Assembly: GCF_017355785.1 (NCBI RefSeq) | Contig: NZ_JAFEWE010000004.1 | Span: 124,001 to 188,000 of the forward strand | Origin: Desertivirga arenae | GTDB lineage: Bacteria > Bacteroidota > Bacteroidia > Sphingobacteriales > Sphingobacteriaceae | Reading direction: 5' to 3' | Length of the DNA stretch: 64,000 nucleotides | Notes under the pieces: model-generated | What the model saw: the letters and a program-made list of their open reading frames with translations, nothing else | Databases searched by the model: none | Told to the model about the DNA's origin: nothing | Made by a program: the position numbers and the translations under genes | In this document: piece by piece, positions 1 through 9,340 of the stretch | Layout: every line of letters starts with the position of its first letter | Numbering within the stretch: position 1 is the first letter of the stretch

Positions 1-169
1 AATGCGAAATTCGCCAGTAATCACTTTTAGGTGTTACCTGCATGATCAGACTGTTATTTTTTATTTCCCATCGTTCTGGTTCATTGAACCAGTGCATTTT
101 TTCAAGGCTTTGTGCTTTCATCTCGTTAAGGCTAAGAAGCAGGGCTAATGTGAAAAGAAGTTGTTTCAT
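1..169 (-). CDS. DUF1349 protein, N-terminal part (cut by window edge)
   Basis: The minus strand from 169 reads an open frame with a Sec signal peptide (MKQLLFTLALLLSL, cleavage probably after MKA). A mature start LEKMHWFNEPERWEI follows and then DYWRISH. The WFNEP and DxW motifs are typical of the DUF1349 family, which has a concanavalin-like fold and is often found beside carbohydrate loci. Only 56 residues lie in the window; the rest is to the left. It is divergent from the LuxR gene and may belong to the mannan locus. Its enzymatic role is unknown. The family call rests on a short N-terminal match. Confidence 0.6.
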   Translation of the reverse strand, partial: MKQLLFTLALLLSLNEMKAQSLEKMHWFNEPERWEIKNNSLIMQVTPKSDYWRISH

Positions 170-276
170 CAATTTTTTGTTTCCAATTACAAACTTGAAA
201 TGTTTCAATGTTTGTTTGTTCGCAATTTATCCTGCATTTTGCGCCTGGTCAATGGTTATTTATAGCCACTTCCAAA

Positions 277-1038
277 ATGGAAAACGTTCGAAAATTTCTT
301 GATAGCAAACTGCTGTCTCAGTCATTTAAAGTCTCCGGAGAACTCGAAGCTCAGGTGACAAATGCTAAGCTTATTGCTGAGCTCTACGCTAGGCTTGAAA
401 ACTGCATCAGTGTGTTGAGCGATATGAAAGCCCGAAAAAGCTATATTTATTATGGCGGGGTAGCTGATCAGTTAGGCCTTCTGAAAAGGAAGACTGAAAT
501 CAATTCTATCTGGGAAGATGAATTACTGAGCCGTGTTCATGCGGAAGATCTTCAGAAGAAATACAGACTGGAGTTTCAATTCTTTCAGTTGTTGAACACT
601 ATTGATGTTACAGAACGACCCGATTACAGGGTAGTGACTAAGCTCAGGGTGCGTAATAAAGAAGGGAAACATGTTTTGCTCGAACATCGGCTGCTATATC
701 TTAGTAGTTCCGAAGAAGGAAGTGCATGGTTAGCCCTCTGTTTATATAATAGGGTGTATGATCATCCTGGTTTTGAAATACCGAAGGGCGTAATATTAAA
801 TACGCGGACCGGTACTATTGTGGATCCTGGAGAACCAAGCTTTAGTGAAATCCTTTCCTTGCGTGAGAAGGAGGTTTTACAATTAATAAAGTTGGGGAGA
901 AGAAGCAAAGAAATCGCAGAAAAGCTATCGCTAAGTCTTCATACCGTTAATCGTCACCGACAAAATATATTTCATAAGTTGAATGTGACCAATGCGCTAG
1001 AGGCTTGCAGGGTTGCAGACGGAGCTGGTTTATTTTAA
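277..1038 (+). CDS. LuxR-type HTH transcriptional regulator
   Basis: This is a 253 aa cytoplasmic regulator. The C-terminal ~65 residues form a GerE/LuxR helix-turn-helix (LSLREKEVLQLIKLG, SKEIAEKLSLSLHTVNRHR). The N-terminal part looks like a PAS-type sensor region without a receiver aspartate. The start is set at the ATG at 277 because the 23 codons upstream, in the same frame, do not look like family sequence. It precedes the ECF sigma gene by 150 bp in the same direction, so it may help control the polysaccharide locus, but no operator was identified. Confidence 0.75.
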   Translation: MENVRKFLDSKLLSQSFKVSGELEAQVTNAKLIAELYARLENCISVLSDMKARKSYIYYGGVADQLGLLKRKTEINSIWEDELLSRVHAEDLQKKYRLEFQFFQLLNTIDVTERPDYRVVTKLRVRNKEGKHVLLEHRLLYLSSSEEGSAWLALCLYNRVYDHPGFEIPKGVILNTRTGTIVDPGEPSFSEILSLREKEVLQLIKLGRRSKEIAEKLSLSLHTVNRHRQNIFHKLNVTNALEACRVADGAGLF

Positions 1039-1149
1039 TGGCTAAATTCCCATCTCGCACTTTGCTAATATCGTGCTTATAAAAAATGAGTAATTAGGAA
1101 TAATTTTGTTATAAAACGTTTTAGCTCTTCTTTTTAATCCTATTTTAAT

Positions 1150-1157
1150 TATATTTG
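1150..1157 (+). promoter_or_regulatory. Bacteroidota -7 element upstream of ECF sigma gene
   Basis: TATATTTG fits the Bacteroidota -7 consensus TAnnTTTG and lies 32 bp before the sigma-factor start. A -33 TTTG at the right spacing is not evident, so this is a tentative promoter. Confidence 0.35.
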
Positions 1158-1188
1158 TTATAGTTGTAATACTAACCAATTTATCCTG

Positions 1189-1764
1189 ATGCAACTTTAC
1201 AGTCAATTAACAGATTTGGAACTGGCGGGATTGCTGTCTGAAGGTGATAAGGATGCATTCAGAGAGATCTATATCCGCTATTGGAATAAACTCTATGTTG
1301 TTGCACGAAATCGCTTAAAAAATTCTGAGGAAGCGGAGGAAGTTGTACAAGATATCTTTTGCAACCTTTGGAGGAAAAGGCATTCATTTACACTAACTAA
1401 AGCTTTCAGTAATTATTTTGCAGTTGCTGTGAAGTTCACGGTGATAGACCTCCTTGCCAAAAAGGCAAGGCAGGTTAGTTACGAGAGAGAAGCTATATAT
1501 AGTTTCTCTGAAAATGATAACTCAACAGTCCAGATTATAGAGCTTAACGAGCTCGAAAAGCAACTTCAGGAAACCATTCTTTCGCTGCCTGAAAAATGTC
1601 AGATCGTATTTAGGCTTAGATACGAGAAAGGCTATAGCCAGAATCAAATATCCCATGAATTAAATATTTCTGAAAAAACAGTTGAGGCCCATCTGGCAAA
1701 GGCCAGGAAGACTTTGCGTGGAGCCTTGGGAGCAAGCCTTGTGTTACTTATTTCGATGCTCTAA
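1189..1764 (+). CDS. ECF (sigma-70 family) RNA polymerase sigma factor
   Basis: This 191 aa protein has region 2 at about residues 24-65 (DAFREIYIRYWNKLYVVA, then EEAEEVVQDIFCNLW). Region 4 is at about 125-180 (LPEKCQIVFRLRYEKGYS, ISEKTVEAHLAKARK). Size and order match the RpoE-like sigma factors that pair with FecR anti-sigma proteins in Bacteroidota Sus loci. The FecR gene follows after 77 bp. It is expected to direct transcription of the SusC/SusD genes when the SusC STN domain signals substrate to FecR; this is inferred from family knowledge. Confidence 0.9.
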   Translation: MQLYSQLTDLELAGLLSEGDKDAFREIYIRYWNKLYVVARNRLKNSEEAEEVVQDIFCNLWRKRHSFTLTKAFSNYFAVAVKFTVIDLLAKKARQVSYEREAIYSFSENDNSTVQIIELNELEKQLQETILSLPEKCQIVFRLRYEKGYSQNQISHELNISEKTVEAHLAKARKTLRGALGASLVLLISML

Positions 1765-1841
1765 AAAATTATTAAAAAAAAATGATCTTGCACTAAGGGA
1801 TTTATCTTTCCCGGTCGGCTACTTATATAAACAGCCAATAA

Positions 1842-2984
1842 ATGACCGGTCAGGAAAAAGAAAGGTACCTTCAGGAGCTTGCCAAAAAGTGGCAGGAGGG
1901 AACAATATCCGAAGACGAAAAGCGGGAATTTGAGGATTGGTATAACGAGTTTGACGACTCCTATCTCGAGCTTTCTGATGAGACTCCCACTGCTTTAGAG
2001 CAAAGGATGTTTCAGAATATAGTTGAGCGCGAGAAGATTGAAGGCCCACGGATTCGTTCATTATCCACTTATCTTATCCCTGTTGCGGCTGCGGTTGCAG
2101 TTATATTCATTAGTGTAGGCTTATACCTTTACCATAAACCGGGGTCTGCAACAGAACAGATAGCTGTAACTGAAAAAATTGTTCCAGGAAGTAATAAGGC
2201 CACCTTAAAGCTATCTGATGGACGGGAGATCCTTTTGGACGACGCCAAGCAGGGCATTATTGCAGAGCTCGGAAATATTTCTATCAGAAAGAACCAGGAT
2301 GGGCAGGTCATTTATTCTGTACTACCGGAAGCGAAAGAAAGTCAGTCAGCAAAAGTAAGTTATAATACTATTAGTACTCCCAGAGGTGGGCAATTTCAAA
2401 TTGAGCTCCCGGATGGCACAAAAGTTTGGTTAAACGCAGCTTCGTCATTAGTATTTCCAACTCATTTTAACGGTAAGCAACGAAAGGTGAGCCTTAAAGG
2501 CGAAGCGTACTTCGAAGTTGCTAAAAATAAAGCTAAGCCATTTTTAGTGGATGTTAATAAAAGCACTGTAGAGGTTCTTGGCACCCACTTTAATATTATG
2601 GGTTATGAAGACGAGAGAAGTACGAACACTACCCTGCTTGAAGGGTCTGTAAAAGTAACTTCGGGCAATAGAAGCGAACTATTAACTCCAGGAACAGAAG
2701 CGAGAGTGAGTGGAGGCATAACTCTTCATGAGGTCGATCCTTCCCAATCGGTCGCCTGGAAGAACGGTCTTTTTGTATTCGACAATGAGAGTCTTGGTAG
2801 CATCATGAGAAAGCTTTCCAGATGGTATGACGTTGATATTGATATTAAAGGTGACATTGCTCAAAAGCATTTTGGTGGCACTGTATCTCGATTTGATGAC
2901 ATCAACGATGTGCTTAAAATAATCGAACTAACCGAGGTAATTCATTTCAAAATTCAAGAAAGGAGGATCATTGTTATGCCGTAA
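1842..2984 (+). CDS. FecR-family anti-sigma factor
   Basis: This 380 aa inner-membrane protein has a cytoplasmic N-terminal sigma-binding part (about 1-70) and one membrane helix (about 78-97). It has a periplasmic FecR domain (from about 180, with ISTPRGGQFQIELPDGTKVW and LKGEAYFEVAK) and a C-terminal DUF4974-type STN-contact domain (SLGSIMRKLSRWYDVDIDI). It holds the ECF sigma factor until the periplasmic side receives a signal from the TonB-dependent SusC. Gene order sigma-FecR-SusC supports the pairing. Confidence 0.92.
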   Translation: MTGQEKERYLQELAKKWQEGTISEDEKREFEDWYNEFDDSYLELSDETPTALEQRMFQNIVEREKIEGPRIRSLSTYLIPVAAAVAVIFISVGLYLYHKPGSATEQIAVTEKIVPGSNKATLKLSDGREILLDDAKQGIIAELGNISIRKNQDGQVIYSVLPEAKESQSAKVSYNTISTPRGGQFQIELPDGTKVWLNAASSLVFPTHFNGKQRKVSLKGEAYFEVAKNKAKPFLVDVNKSTVEVLGTHFNIMGYEDERSTNTTLLEGSVKVTSGNRSELLTPGTEARVSGGITLHEVDPSQSVAWKNGLFVFDNESLGSIMRKLSRWYDVDIDIKGDIAQKHFGGTVSRFDDINDVLKIIELTEVIHFKIQERRIIVMP

Positions 2985-3015
2985 AAAAGCTGACAATCAG
3001 GAATGTATTAAAAAG

Positions 3016-3044
3016 TACCAGGGCGATTAGGCCCGCTCCTGGTA
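3016..3044 (+). other. Hairpin between fecR and susC
   Basis: TACCAGG and CCTGGTA form a 7 bp perfect inverted repeat around a 15 nt loop, midway in the 113 bp gap. No T-run follows, so it is not a clear terminator. It could stabilise or process the susC transcript. Confidence 0.35.
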
Positions 3045-3097
3045 TTAGACTAATCAAGATATTGGCTCCCAATACCTTATAATTAAACTTCATTCAA

Positions 3098-6000
3098 ATG
3101 TATAAATTTTGTACTGGATTCAAATACAGTTACAGGAACTGTATTTCTTATAAATTTCTGCTAGTTATGAAACTAACCATTGTTCTCACCTTAGCAGCAT
3201 TTTTACAGGCGACAGCCGGGAGCTTTGCTCAAAAGCTCAATTTAAATGAAAAGAATGCAAGTATTGAAAAGGTTTTTAAGGAGATTAAAAGACAAGCTGA
3301 CTATAATTTCTTCTACGACCTTGACATGTTGCAGGAAAGCAGGCCCGTTAGTATCTCCGTAAAAAATGCTTCAATTCAAGATGTTCTTGATAAGTGCTTC
3401 AAAAATCAGCCCTTAACGTATGTTATTGCTGAAAAGACAATAGTAGTTCAACGCAAGGCTCAAACAATCATCAGCTTCAAGCCGACCCGGGATATTGCGG
3501 TGACGGGTAGGGTTGTTGACGAAGAAGGAGCACCTTTGCCAGGAGTAAGCGTAAAACTAAAAGGGGGATCAGGTGGTGCTACTACCGCCGTTGATGGGCG
3601 TTTTTCAATAAATGCCCCTGAAAATGGTGTGCTTGTTTTTAGTTTTATCGGTTACCAAAGCCAGGAGGTTGCCATCAATGGGCAAAGCTCGCTTAATATT
3701 AAGCTTGTCCCTGAGCAAAAGGCACTATCTGAAGTAGTGGTAGTAGGTTATGGCACTCAACGCAGAACAAGTGTAGTTAGTGCTGTTGATCAGATCTCTG
3801 CCTCTGCTATAGCAGGAAGGCCATCTGTTAATACAACTCAAGCCTTGCAGGGAGTATCAGCGAATCTTGTTGTTCAACAACGGAACTCGGAACCGGGTGC
3901 GGGGGTGAACATTAATATCCGTGGTATAAGCACTTTAGGTAATAACTCTCCACTTGTTGTAATTGATGGTATTGTTGGTGGGGATATTAATTTGCTTAAT
4001 CCGGCAGATATAGAAACTGTGTCTATATTGAAAGATGCAGGTAGCGCAGCAATTTACGGTTCCCGGGCATCAAACGGCGTTATTCTGATCAGCACAAAAA
4101 TGGGTAAGAAAAACAGCCGGACGGCCCTTGCCTATACCGGATTAACAGGGGTTAATGATCCTAAAATGTTTTTCAAGCCGGTAAGTGGCTATGAGAATGC
4201 CATACTCAGGAATGAGGCTGCAGCCAATGCAGGACTGGGATCGGCGGTCTATAGCCCCGAACAGATAAGGAATTTTCAGAACCAGGGCGATAAGGAGTGG
4301 TTTGTTAATACAATCCTTGAAAATGCTCTTCAACAGAACCATAATCTTAGTCTTACAGGCGGCAGTCAAAACTCTTCGTATCTCGTATCGGTAGGATATA
4401 CTAATCAGCAGAGTAACTTTATAGGTCCGGACAAAGGGTTGAAGCGCTATAACTATCGCATCAACATGAGTAATGAGTACGGGAGGCTGAAATTGATATC
4501 GCAACTTGCTTTTACAAAAAGTCTCGTTAAAGACCATTCCTCATCCACAGGTACGCTGATGGTCGATGCGGCGAGGGTGCCTCTATATTACGAGATGAAA
4601 GATGACCAGGGCCGTTATCTTACGAATGACGTTCTAGGGGAATTTAACCCTCTTGGCGTATTAGAAAAAGGGGGCTTTAGAAGATATAACGACGATAACT
4701 TATTTGGAACCTTAAATGCAGAATTTGCACTTACTAAATATTTAAAATTAAGAGGCGTTTTTGGCGGGAGTTTGAAGTCGAATAGCCAGTTTGCAAGAAC
4801 AATGCAGGTTAATTATTATCCTGGAGGTGTTTCGGGAGGGGATAGGAATACAAACGATGAAAGTCGTAAAATACAGGATTTGAATGCCCAGTTCCTGGCT
4901 CAGTTTAACAGGACTATCAAGAAAAATCATGATGTTGATATACTTCTGGGTATATCAAATGAGAATCATGAGGAACGGGGTTCTGCTATTTACAGGAGAT
5001 TCACAGACCCTGAATTGGGTACTCCTGTTACCGGAACAATTATCTCTGAGAACTCTTACAATTCAAATGGAAGTGCTGGTGAAAATAGCCTGAATTCGTT
5101 TTTCGGCAGAACAGCCTATTCTTATAAGAATAAGTATTATGGGGAATTTAATTTCCGGTACGATGGCTCTTCTAAATTTAGAAAAGGAAATCGATGGGGA
5201 TTCTTCCCGGCTTTCTCTGGGGGCTATCGCTTAACTCAGGAAAGTTTCATGGAGAATTATCGTAATAAAGTAGGTGATCTGAAATTACGGGCTTCTTACG
5301 GAATTGTCGGTAATCAAAACGTTGGAAATTATCAGTACCAAACCACTTTCTTCTCCATTGGTAATATTTATGGTTTTGGTAATGAGGCTGTTGCTGGTAC
5401 TGGATTCAATTTCTCGAACCCTGATCTAAAGTGGGAAAGAGCTGCTACATTAAATATAGGTTCAGACTTTAGCTTTTTTAGAAATGCGTTGACCTTCTCT
5501 TTCGACTATTTCAATAAGATCACAAGAGATATTTTAGTTCCTCCCGCCGTGCCTGGTGTTTTTGGAACCAGTCTCCCTGACTTTAATGCGGGAGAAGTGA
5601 AAAGCTATGGATGGGAAGCGTCCCTTTCTTATAGAAAATCGGGTAAACAGTTCCGGCATAATATCTCCTTTAACCTCGGAGATGCACAAAACAAAGTTCT
5701 CTATTTTGCCGGAAATGAGAGACTTACAGGGGTAGAAGAATTGCAAGTGTTGCTTAAGGAAGGATATCCTTATCGATCTTATGTAGGATTAAAGAGAGAT
5801 GGTTATTTCCAAAATATAGATGAAGTAAATAGTGGGCCTAAACCGGCTGGACTTAATGTTCAGCCTGGAGATAACCGCTATGTGGATGTTAACGGTGATG
5901 GTGTTATCGATAACAATGATTATCATGTTTTTGGAAATCCTTTTCCTCGTTTTACCTACGGGCTGATGTATAATGTAGGCTTCAAAGGTTTCGACCTGAA

Positions 6001-6463
6001 TTTCTTTGTACAGGGGGTTGGAAAAAGGACTATGATGCTAAGAGGCGAACTGATCGAACCTTATCATTTTAATTATGGTATGACAATGTATCAGCACCAA
6101 TTAGATTATTGGACACCTCAAAATCCTAATGCAAGGTTCCCGAGATTGGCAAGTAATGGAAGTCAATCAAACGAGAATAACTTTAGAAGAGGCTCCGACC
6201 TGTATCTTTTTAATGCTGCATATGCAAGATTAAAGAATGTGCAGCTAGGATATACTTTGCCACAGTCAATTTCTAAAAAATTAGCAATGCAGAAGCTTAG
6301 GATATATATGTCAGGACAGAACCTGCTTACCCTATCAAAGCTGAAGTTTGTGGATCCTGAATTGACTGAGTTTGATAGCAACTTGAATAATGCTGGCGCA
6401 AACAGCGGAAGGGCTTATCCTACAATGGTGTATTATGGTTTAGGTTTAGATGTTACTTTTTAA
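3098..6463 (+). CDS. susC: SusC-type TonB-dependent receptor with STN domain
   Basis: This 1121 aa outer-membrane transporter has a signal segment (LTIVLTLAAFLQATAGSFA) and an STN secretin/TonB domain at about 45-130, which lets it signal to FecR. A carboxypeptidase-like CNA-B domain (VTGRVVDEEGAPLPGVSVKL) follows, then the TonB-box-like EVVVVGYGTQ, the plug (ALQGVSANLVV, NIRGISTLG) and a 22-strand barrel ending in an aromatic residue (GLGLDVTF). With SusD it should import oligosaccharides, probably alpha-mannan fragments given the GH76 gene downstream. SusD starts 10 bp after its stop. Confidence 0.95.
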   Translation: MYKFCTGFKYSYRNCISYKFLLVMKLTIVLTLAAFLQATAGSFAQKLNLNEKNASIEKVFKEIKRQADYNFFYDLDMLQESRPVSISVKNASIQDVLDKCFKNQPLTYVIAEKTIVVQRKAQTIISFKPTRDIAVTGRVVDEEGAPLPGVSVKLKGGSGGATTAVDGRFSINAPENGVLVFSFIGYQSQEVAINGQSSLNIKLVPEQKALSEVVVVGYGTQRRTSVVSAVDQISASAIAGRPSVNTTQALQGVSANLVVQQRNSEPGAGVNINIRGISTLGNNSPLVVIDGIVGGDINLLNPADIETVSILKDAGSAAIYGSRASNGVILISTKMGKKNSRTALAYTGLTGVNDPKMFFKPVSGYENAILRNEAAANAGLGSAVYSPEQIRNFQNQGDKEWFVNTILENALQQNHNLSLTGGSQNSSYLVSVGYTNQQSNFIGPDKGLKRYNYRINMSNEYGRLKLISQLAFTKSLVKDHSSSTGTLMVDAARVPLYYEMKDDQGRYLTNDVLGEFNPLGVLEKGGFRRYNDDNLFGTLNAEFALTKYLKLRGVFGGSLKSNSQFARTMQVNYYPGGVSGGDRNTNDESRKIQDLNAQFLAQFNRTIKKNHDVDILLGISNENHEERGSAIYRRFTDPELGTPVTGTIISENSYNSNGSAGENSLNSFFGRTAYSYKNKYYGEFNFRYDGSSKFRKGNRWGFFPAFSGGYRLTQESFMENYRNKVGDLKLRASYGIVGNQNVGNYQYQTTFFSIGNIYGFGNEAVAGTGFNFSNPDLKWERAATLNIGSDFSFFRNALTFSFDYFNKITRDILVPPAVPGVFGTSLPDFNAGEVKSYGWEASLSYRKSGKQFRHNISFNLGDAQNKVLYFAGNERLTGVEELQVLLKEGYPYRSYVGLKRDGYFQNIDEVNSGPKPAGLNVQPGDNRYVDVNGDGVIDNNDYHVFGNPFPRFTYGLMYNVGFKGFDLNFFVQGVGKRTMMLRGELIEPYHFNYGMTMYQHQLDYWTPQNPNARFPRLASNGSQSNENNFRRGSDLYLFNAAYARLKNVQLGYTLPQSISKKLAMQKLRIYMSGQNLLTLSKLKFVDPELTEFDSNLNNAGANSGRAYPTMVYYGLGLDVTF

Positions 6464-6473
6464 CTTATTGTAC

Positions 6474-8108
6474 ATGAATAAGTCAATTATCAATAGAACA
6501 GGCTTTGTTGCATTACTTGCCTTTTTATTTATAGGGTGCAAAGATTTAGATCTCACCCCTGAAAATGTGTATACTGATCTTACTTATTGGAAAACTACTG
6601 ATCAGGCAAATGGTATGCTAAATACTGCCTATTCCCAAATGTTTAGCAGTGATTATTTCTTTTATAATGAAGCCATGTCTGATAATGCTTATAGCGGAAG
6701 AGGTGATCAGGCTGGATCTACTTCACTTGCATCAGGCGCGTATGATCCTTCATTGCCTAGATTACGAAATGAATGGAATGATTGCTATAGGGGAATAAAG
6801 ACTTGCAATGTGTTTCTGGATAATGTAGATAGGGTACCTAATATGGACGAGGCGCTGCGTACACGAATGAAAGCAGAGGCGCGCTTTTTAAGAGCTTTCC
6901 AGTACTTCAGATTAATGACCTGGTTTGGCGATGTTCCTCTAATAAAAAAGGACCTTTCTATAGTAGATGCTCAAAATATAAGTCGAAGCCCTAGAGAGGA
7001 AGTATTGTCTTTTATCGTAGCTGAACTAAATGAAGTTACAGGAAGTCTCCCTGTAAATACTGAATACGGAACGAAAGATAAGGGACGAATCACAAAGGGT
7101 GCCGCAATAGCACTTAAGGCAAGAGTAATGCTTTATGAAGGAAACTGGCAGGAGGTTGTAAACGCATGCTCTTTGCTGATGGATAATACTTCTAATGGAA
7201 CTTATGGCCTTTTCAACTCATATGAAGGTCTGTTTCTGCCGCAGAATGAGAACAATAACGAGGTAATCCTTGATATGCAATATGTTCCATTGCTTCGTAC
7301 CTGGTCAAACTTCTTTGACCTTGCTCCTCTATCTACTGGCGCTCGGGTAAATGTAATGGCTCCTACTCAAGAGCTTGTTGATAGTTACCTCACCTTAAAT
7401 GGTAAGAAAATCGGAGAAAGCGGTTCTGGGTACGATGAGAACAACCCTTATATAAACAGGGATCCGAGATTAACCTATACCGTAGTTTACCATGGTTATC
7501 AATGGAAGGAGGCGAGTGGTAATGCTAAGACGATATATATAAGGCCTGGAACTGACCCTGATAAAGACAACAAGCCAGACGAATATGCCCCCGGGAGTTC
7601 TAAGACTCCTACAGGGTATTATATCAGAAAGTATTATGATCCTACCCACGCGGCAGGCTTTGCTTCTGGTCTCAATCTGATTTTGATTCGCTACGCAGAC
7701 GTGTTGTTGATGTATGCTGAGGCAAAAAATGAACTGGCAAAGTTAGATGAAGCAACCTGGAACAAAACGATCAAACCGTTACGTGTGAGAGCTGGCTTTA
7801 CCGACGCTGCGGCTCTAAACTACAATTCTGCTGCTACACAAGAGCAATTCCGGGAAATTATCAGGAATGAGAGAAGGACAGAGCTCGCTTTGGAAGGGTT
7901 AAGAATTTTTGACATTAGAAGGTGGAGGATTGCAGAAACTGTTTTGAATGGTTGGGCCCATGGTGCAAAGTTTGGTCCTGCAAACGAGGACAATGGTTAT
8001 ATCCGTGTAAACCTTAGATCTTTTGATAAGAGTAAGCACTATTTGTGGCCAGTTCCGAGAGAGGAGCGGAACCTGAATCCTAACCTTTCGCAAAACCCCA
8101 ATTGGTAA
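6474..8108 (+). CDS. susD: SusD/RagB-family glycan-binding lipoprotein
   Basis: This 544 aa lipoprotein has a lipobox ending FLFIGC (Cys22 from the ATG at 6474). The SusD alpha-helical fold is seen in TYWKTTDQANGMLNTAY, AEARFLRAFQYFRLM and the C-terminal RNERRTELALEGLRIFDIRRW. It sits at the cell surface as the lid of the SusC channel and binds the glycan. The start at 6474 is chosen because the signal peptide begins there; an upstream in-frame ATG overlaps the susC end. Confidence 0.95.
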   Translation: MNKSIINRTGFVALLAFLFIGCKDLDLTPENVYTDLTYWKTTDQANGMLNTAYSQMFSSDYFFYNEAMSDNAYSGRGDQAGSTSLASGAYDPSLPRLRNEWNDCYRGIKTCNVFLDNVDRVPNMDEALRTRMKAEARFLRAFQYFRLMTWFGDVPLIKKDLSIVDAQNISRSPREEVLSFIVAELNEVTGSLPVNTEYGTKDKGRITKGAAIALKARVMLYEGNWQEVVNACSLLMDNTSNGTYGLFNSYEGLFLPQNENNNEVILDMQYVPLLRTWSNFFDLAPLSTGARVNVMAPTQELVDSYLTLNGKKIGESGSGYDENNPYINRDPRLTYTVVYHGYQWKEASGNAKTIYIRPGTDPDKDNKPDEYAPGSSKTPTGYYIRKYYDPTHAAGFASGLNLILIRYADVLLMYAEAKNELAKLDEATWNKTIKPLRVRAGFTDAAALNYNSAATQEQFREIIRNERRTELALEGLRIFDIRRWRIAETVLNGWAHGAKFGPANEDNGYIRVNLRSFDKSKHYLWPVPREERNLNPNLSQNPNW

Positions 8109-8137
8109 TATTTAACTGAAATTATAACGAATTTTAT

Positions 8138-9268
8138 ATGAAAAAGAGCTTTAATAACATATGTGTTGCCGTAATGGCAATCATTATATTGTTCTATGGT
8201 TGTAAAAAAGATGACAGCCTTAGTCATACTAACGTTTCAGAAGTAACTAATCTTTACGGACCCGCTAATGGAAATAATGTTTTTCTTGGAGGGAATGGAA
8301 CCGTGGTATTTGAATGGGAACAAGCACAAGCTGAAGATAATGGAGTAGTGCTATATGAGGTATTGTTTGATAAGCCGGAGGGTGATTTTTCTAAACCATT
8401 ATATTCATTACCAGCAGATGGAAAAGGGTTGCAAAGAAATCTCTCCATGTCCTATGCAGATTTAACAAAAGTTGCTTCGGCTGCTGGTATTTCACCATCG
8501 TCCGCAGGTAAAGTTAAATGGACTGTATGGGCATCAAAAGGAATTAATGTAAAGAGATCTGCAGTATCAAGGGAGCTTAACCTTGAGCGCCCAGAAGGCT
8601 TTCCGGCTCCAGCAAGCGCTTATTTAACCGGAACTGCTACCGAAGGAGGTGATGACCTTACTAAGGCTAGTGCATTTAGAAAGGTTAGTGACGGAGTGTT
8701 TGAGCTATATACTTCATTAAGTAATGGAAATTATCGTATAACTGAAAGAAATAGCGGTACTCCTAATTCTTATTCAATAAATACCAGTGGCAAACTTGTT
8801 GAAAATGGGACTACAGCCGTTACCACTGCTAAAAAAACTTATCGTATTCGTGTTAATTTTAATAATGCAACGACCGAAATTTCAGAAGTTGTTTCCGTAG
8901 GTCTTTGGTTTGCGCCAGATAACCGCATTTGGTTTGACTTACCATACACATCTGGAAGTAGTTGGGAAATAAAAAATGCTCCAATTGTCTTTAAACAAGA
9001 GACCTGGGGCAGGGATGAGCGCTATAAATTTAGGTTTATTATTAAAAATGCCGCCGGGGCAACCAGCGAAGAATGGTTTGGTAGTACTAAAGGTGATAAC
9101 CAGAGACCAACAGCCTCTACTGAAGCTGCCTACTGGTTCATGGTCCCGGTTAGTAACGATCGTTGGAATAACTCATTCAAATTTAGCGGGGATGTTGATA
9201 ACAAGAATGCAGATGTCAAAGTAACATTCAGTTCTACCGCTTACACCCATTCAGTTACGGTTAAATAG
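8138..9268 (+). CDS. SusE-like outer-membrane lipoprotein
   Basis: This 376 aa lipoprotein carries a signal peptide with lipobox LFYGC (Cys22). A SusE N-terminal Ig-like domain follows (about 35-150: YGPANGNNVFLGG, VVFEWEQA, KVKWTVWASKG). The C-terminal half has starch-binding-like Ig repeats (YLTGTATEGG, VGLWFAPDNRIWFDLPY). SusE/SusF proteins hold glycan at the cell surface and have no catalytic residues. Position between susD and the GH76 gene supports the role. The actual ligand is not visible from sequence. Confidence 0.85.
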   Translation: MKKSFNNICVAVMAIIILFYGCKKDDSLSHTNVSEVTNLYGPANGNNVFLGGNGTVVFEWEQAQAEDNGVVLYEVLFDKPEGDFSKPLYSLPADGKGLQRNLSMSYADLTKVASAAGISPSSAGKVKWTVWASKGINVKRSAVSRELNLERPEGFPAPASAYLTGTATEGGDDLTKASAFRKVSDGVFELYTSLSNGNYRITERNSGTPNSYSINTSGKLVENGTTAVTTAKKTYRIRVNFNNATTEISEVVSVGLWFAPDNRIWFDLPYTSGSSWEIKNAPIVFKQETWGRDERYKFRFIIKNAAGATSEEWFGSTKGDNQRPTASTEAAYWFMVPVSNDRWNNSFKFSGDVDNKNADVKVTFSSTAYTHSVTVK

Positions 9269-9279
9269 GCTTTCTCTAT

Positions 9280-9311
9280 AACTGCACCTGGCTTTTAAGC
9301 TTTGTGCAGTT
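9280..9311 (+). other. Hairpin between susE and GH76 gene
   Basis: AACTGCAC and GTGCAGTT form an 8 bp perfect stem (10 bp with one G-U pair) around a 16 nt loop, 30 bp before the GH76 start. There is no T-run. It may separate transcript levels of the binding proteins and the enzyme. Confidence 0.4.
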
Positions 9312-9340
9312 GTAGGTATTGCAATTAAAATACTAAGCAA

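Noticed and set aside
4142-4537. 131-codon minus-strand frame in susC
   Set aside because: It is a shadow inside the receptor gene; its composition reflects the opposite strand.
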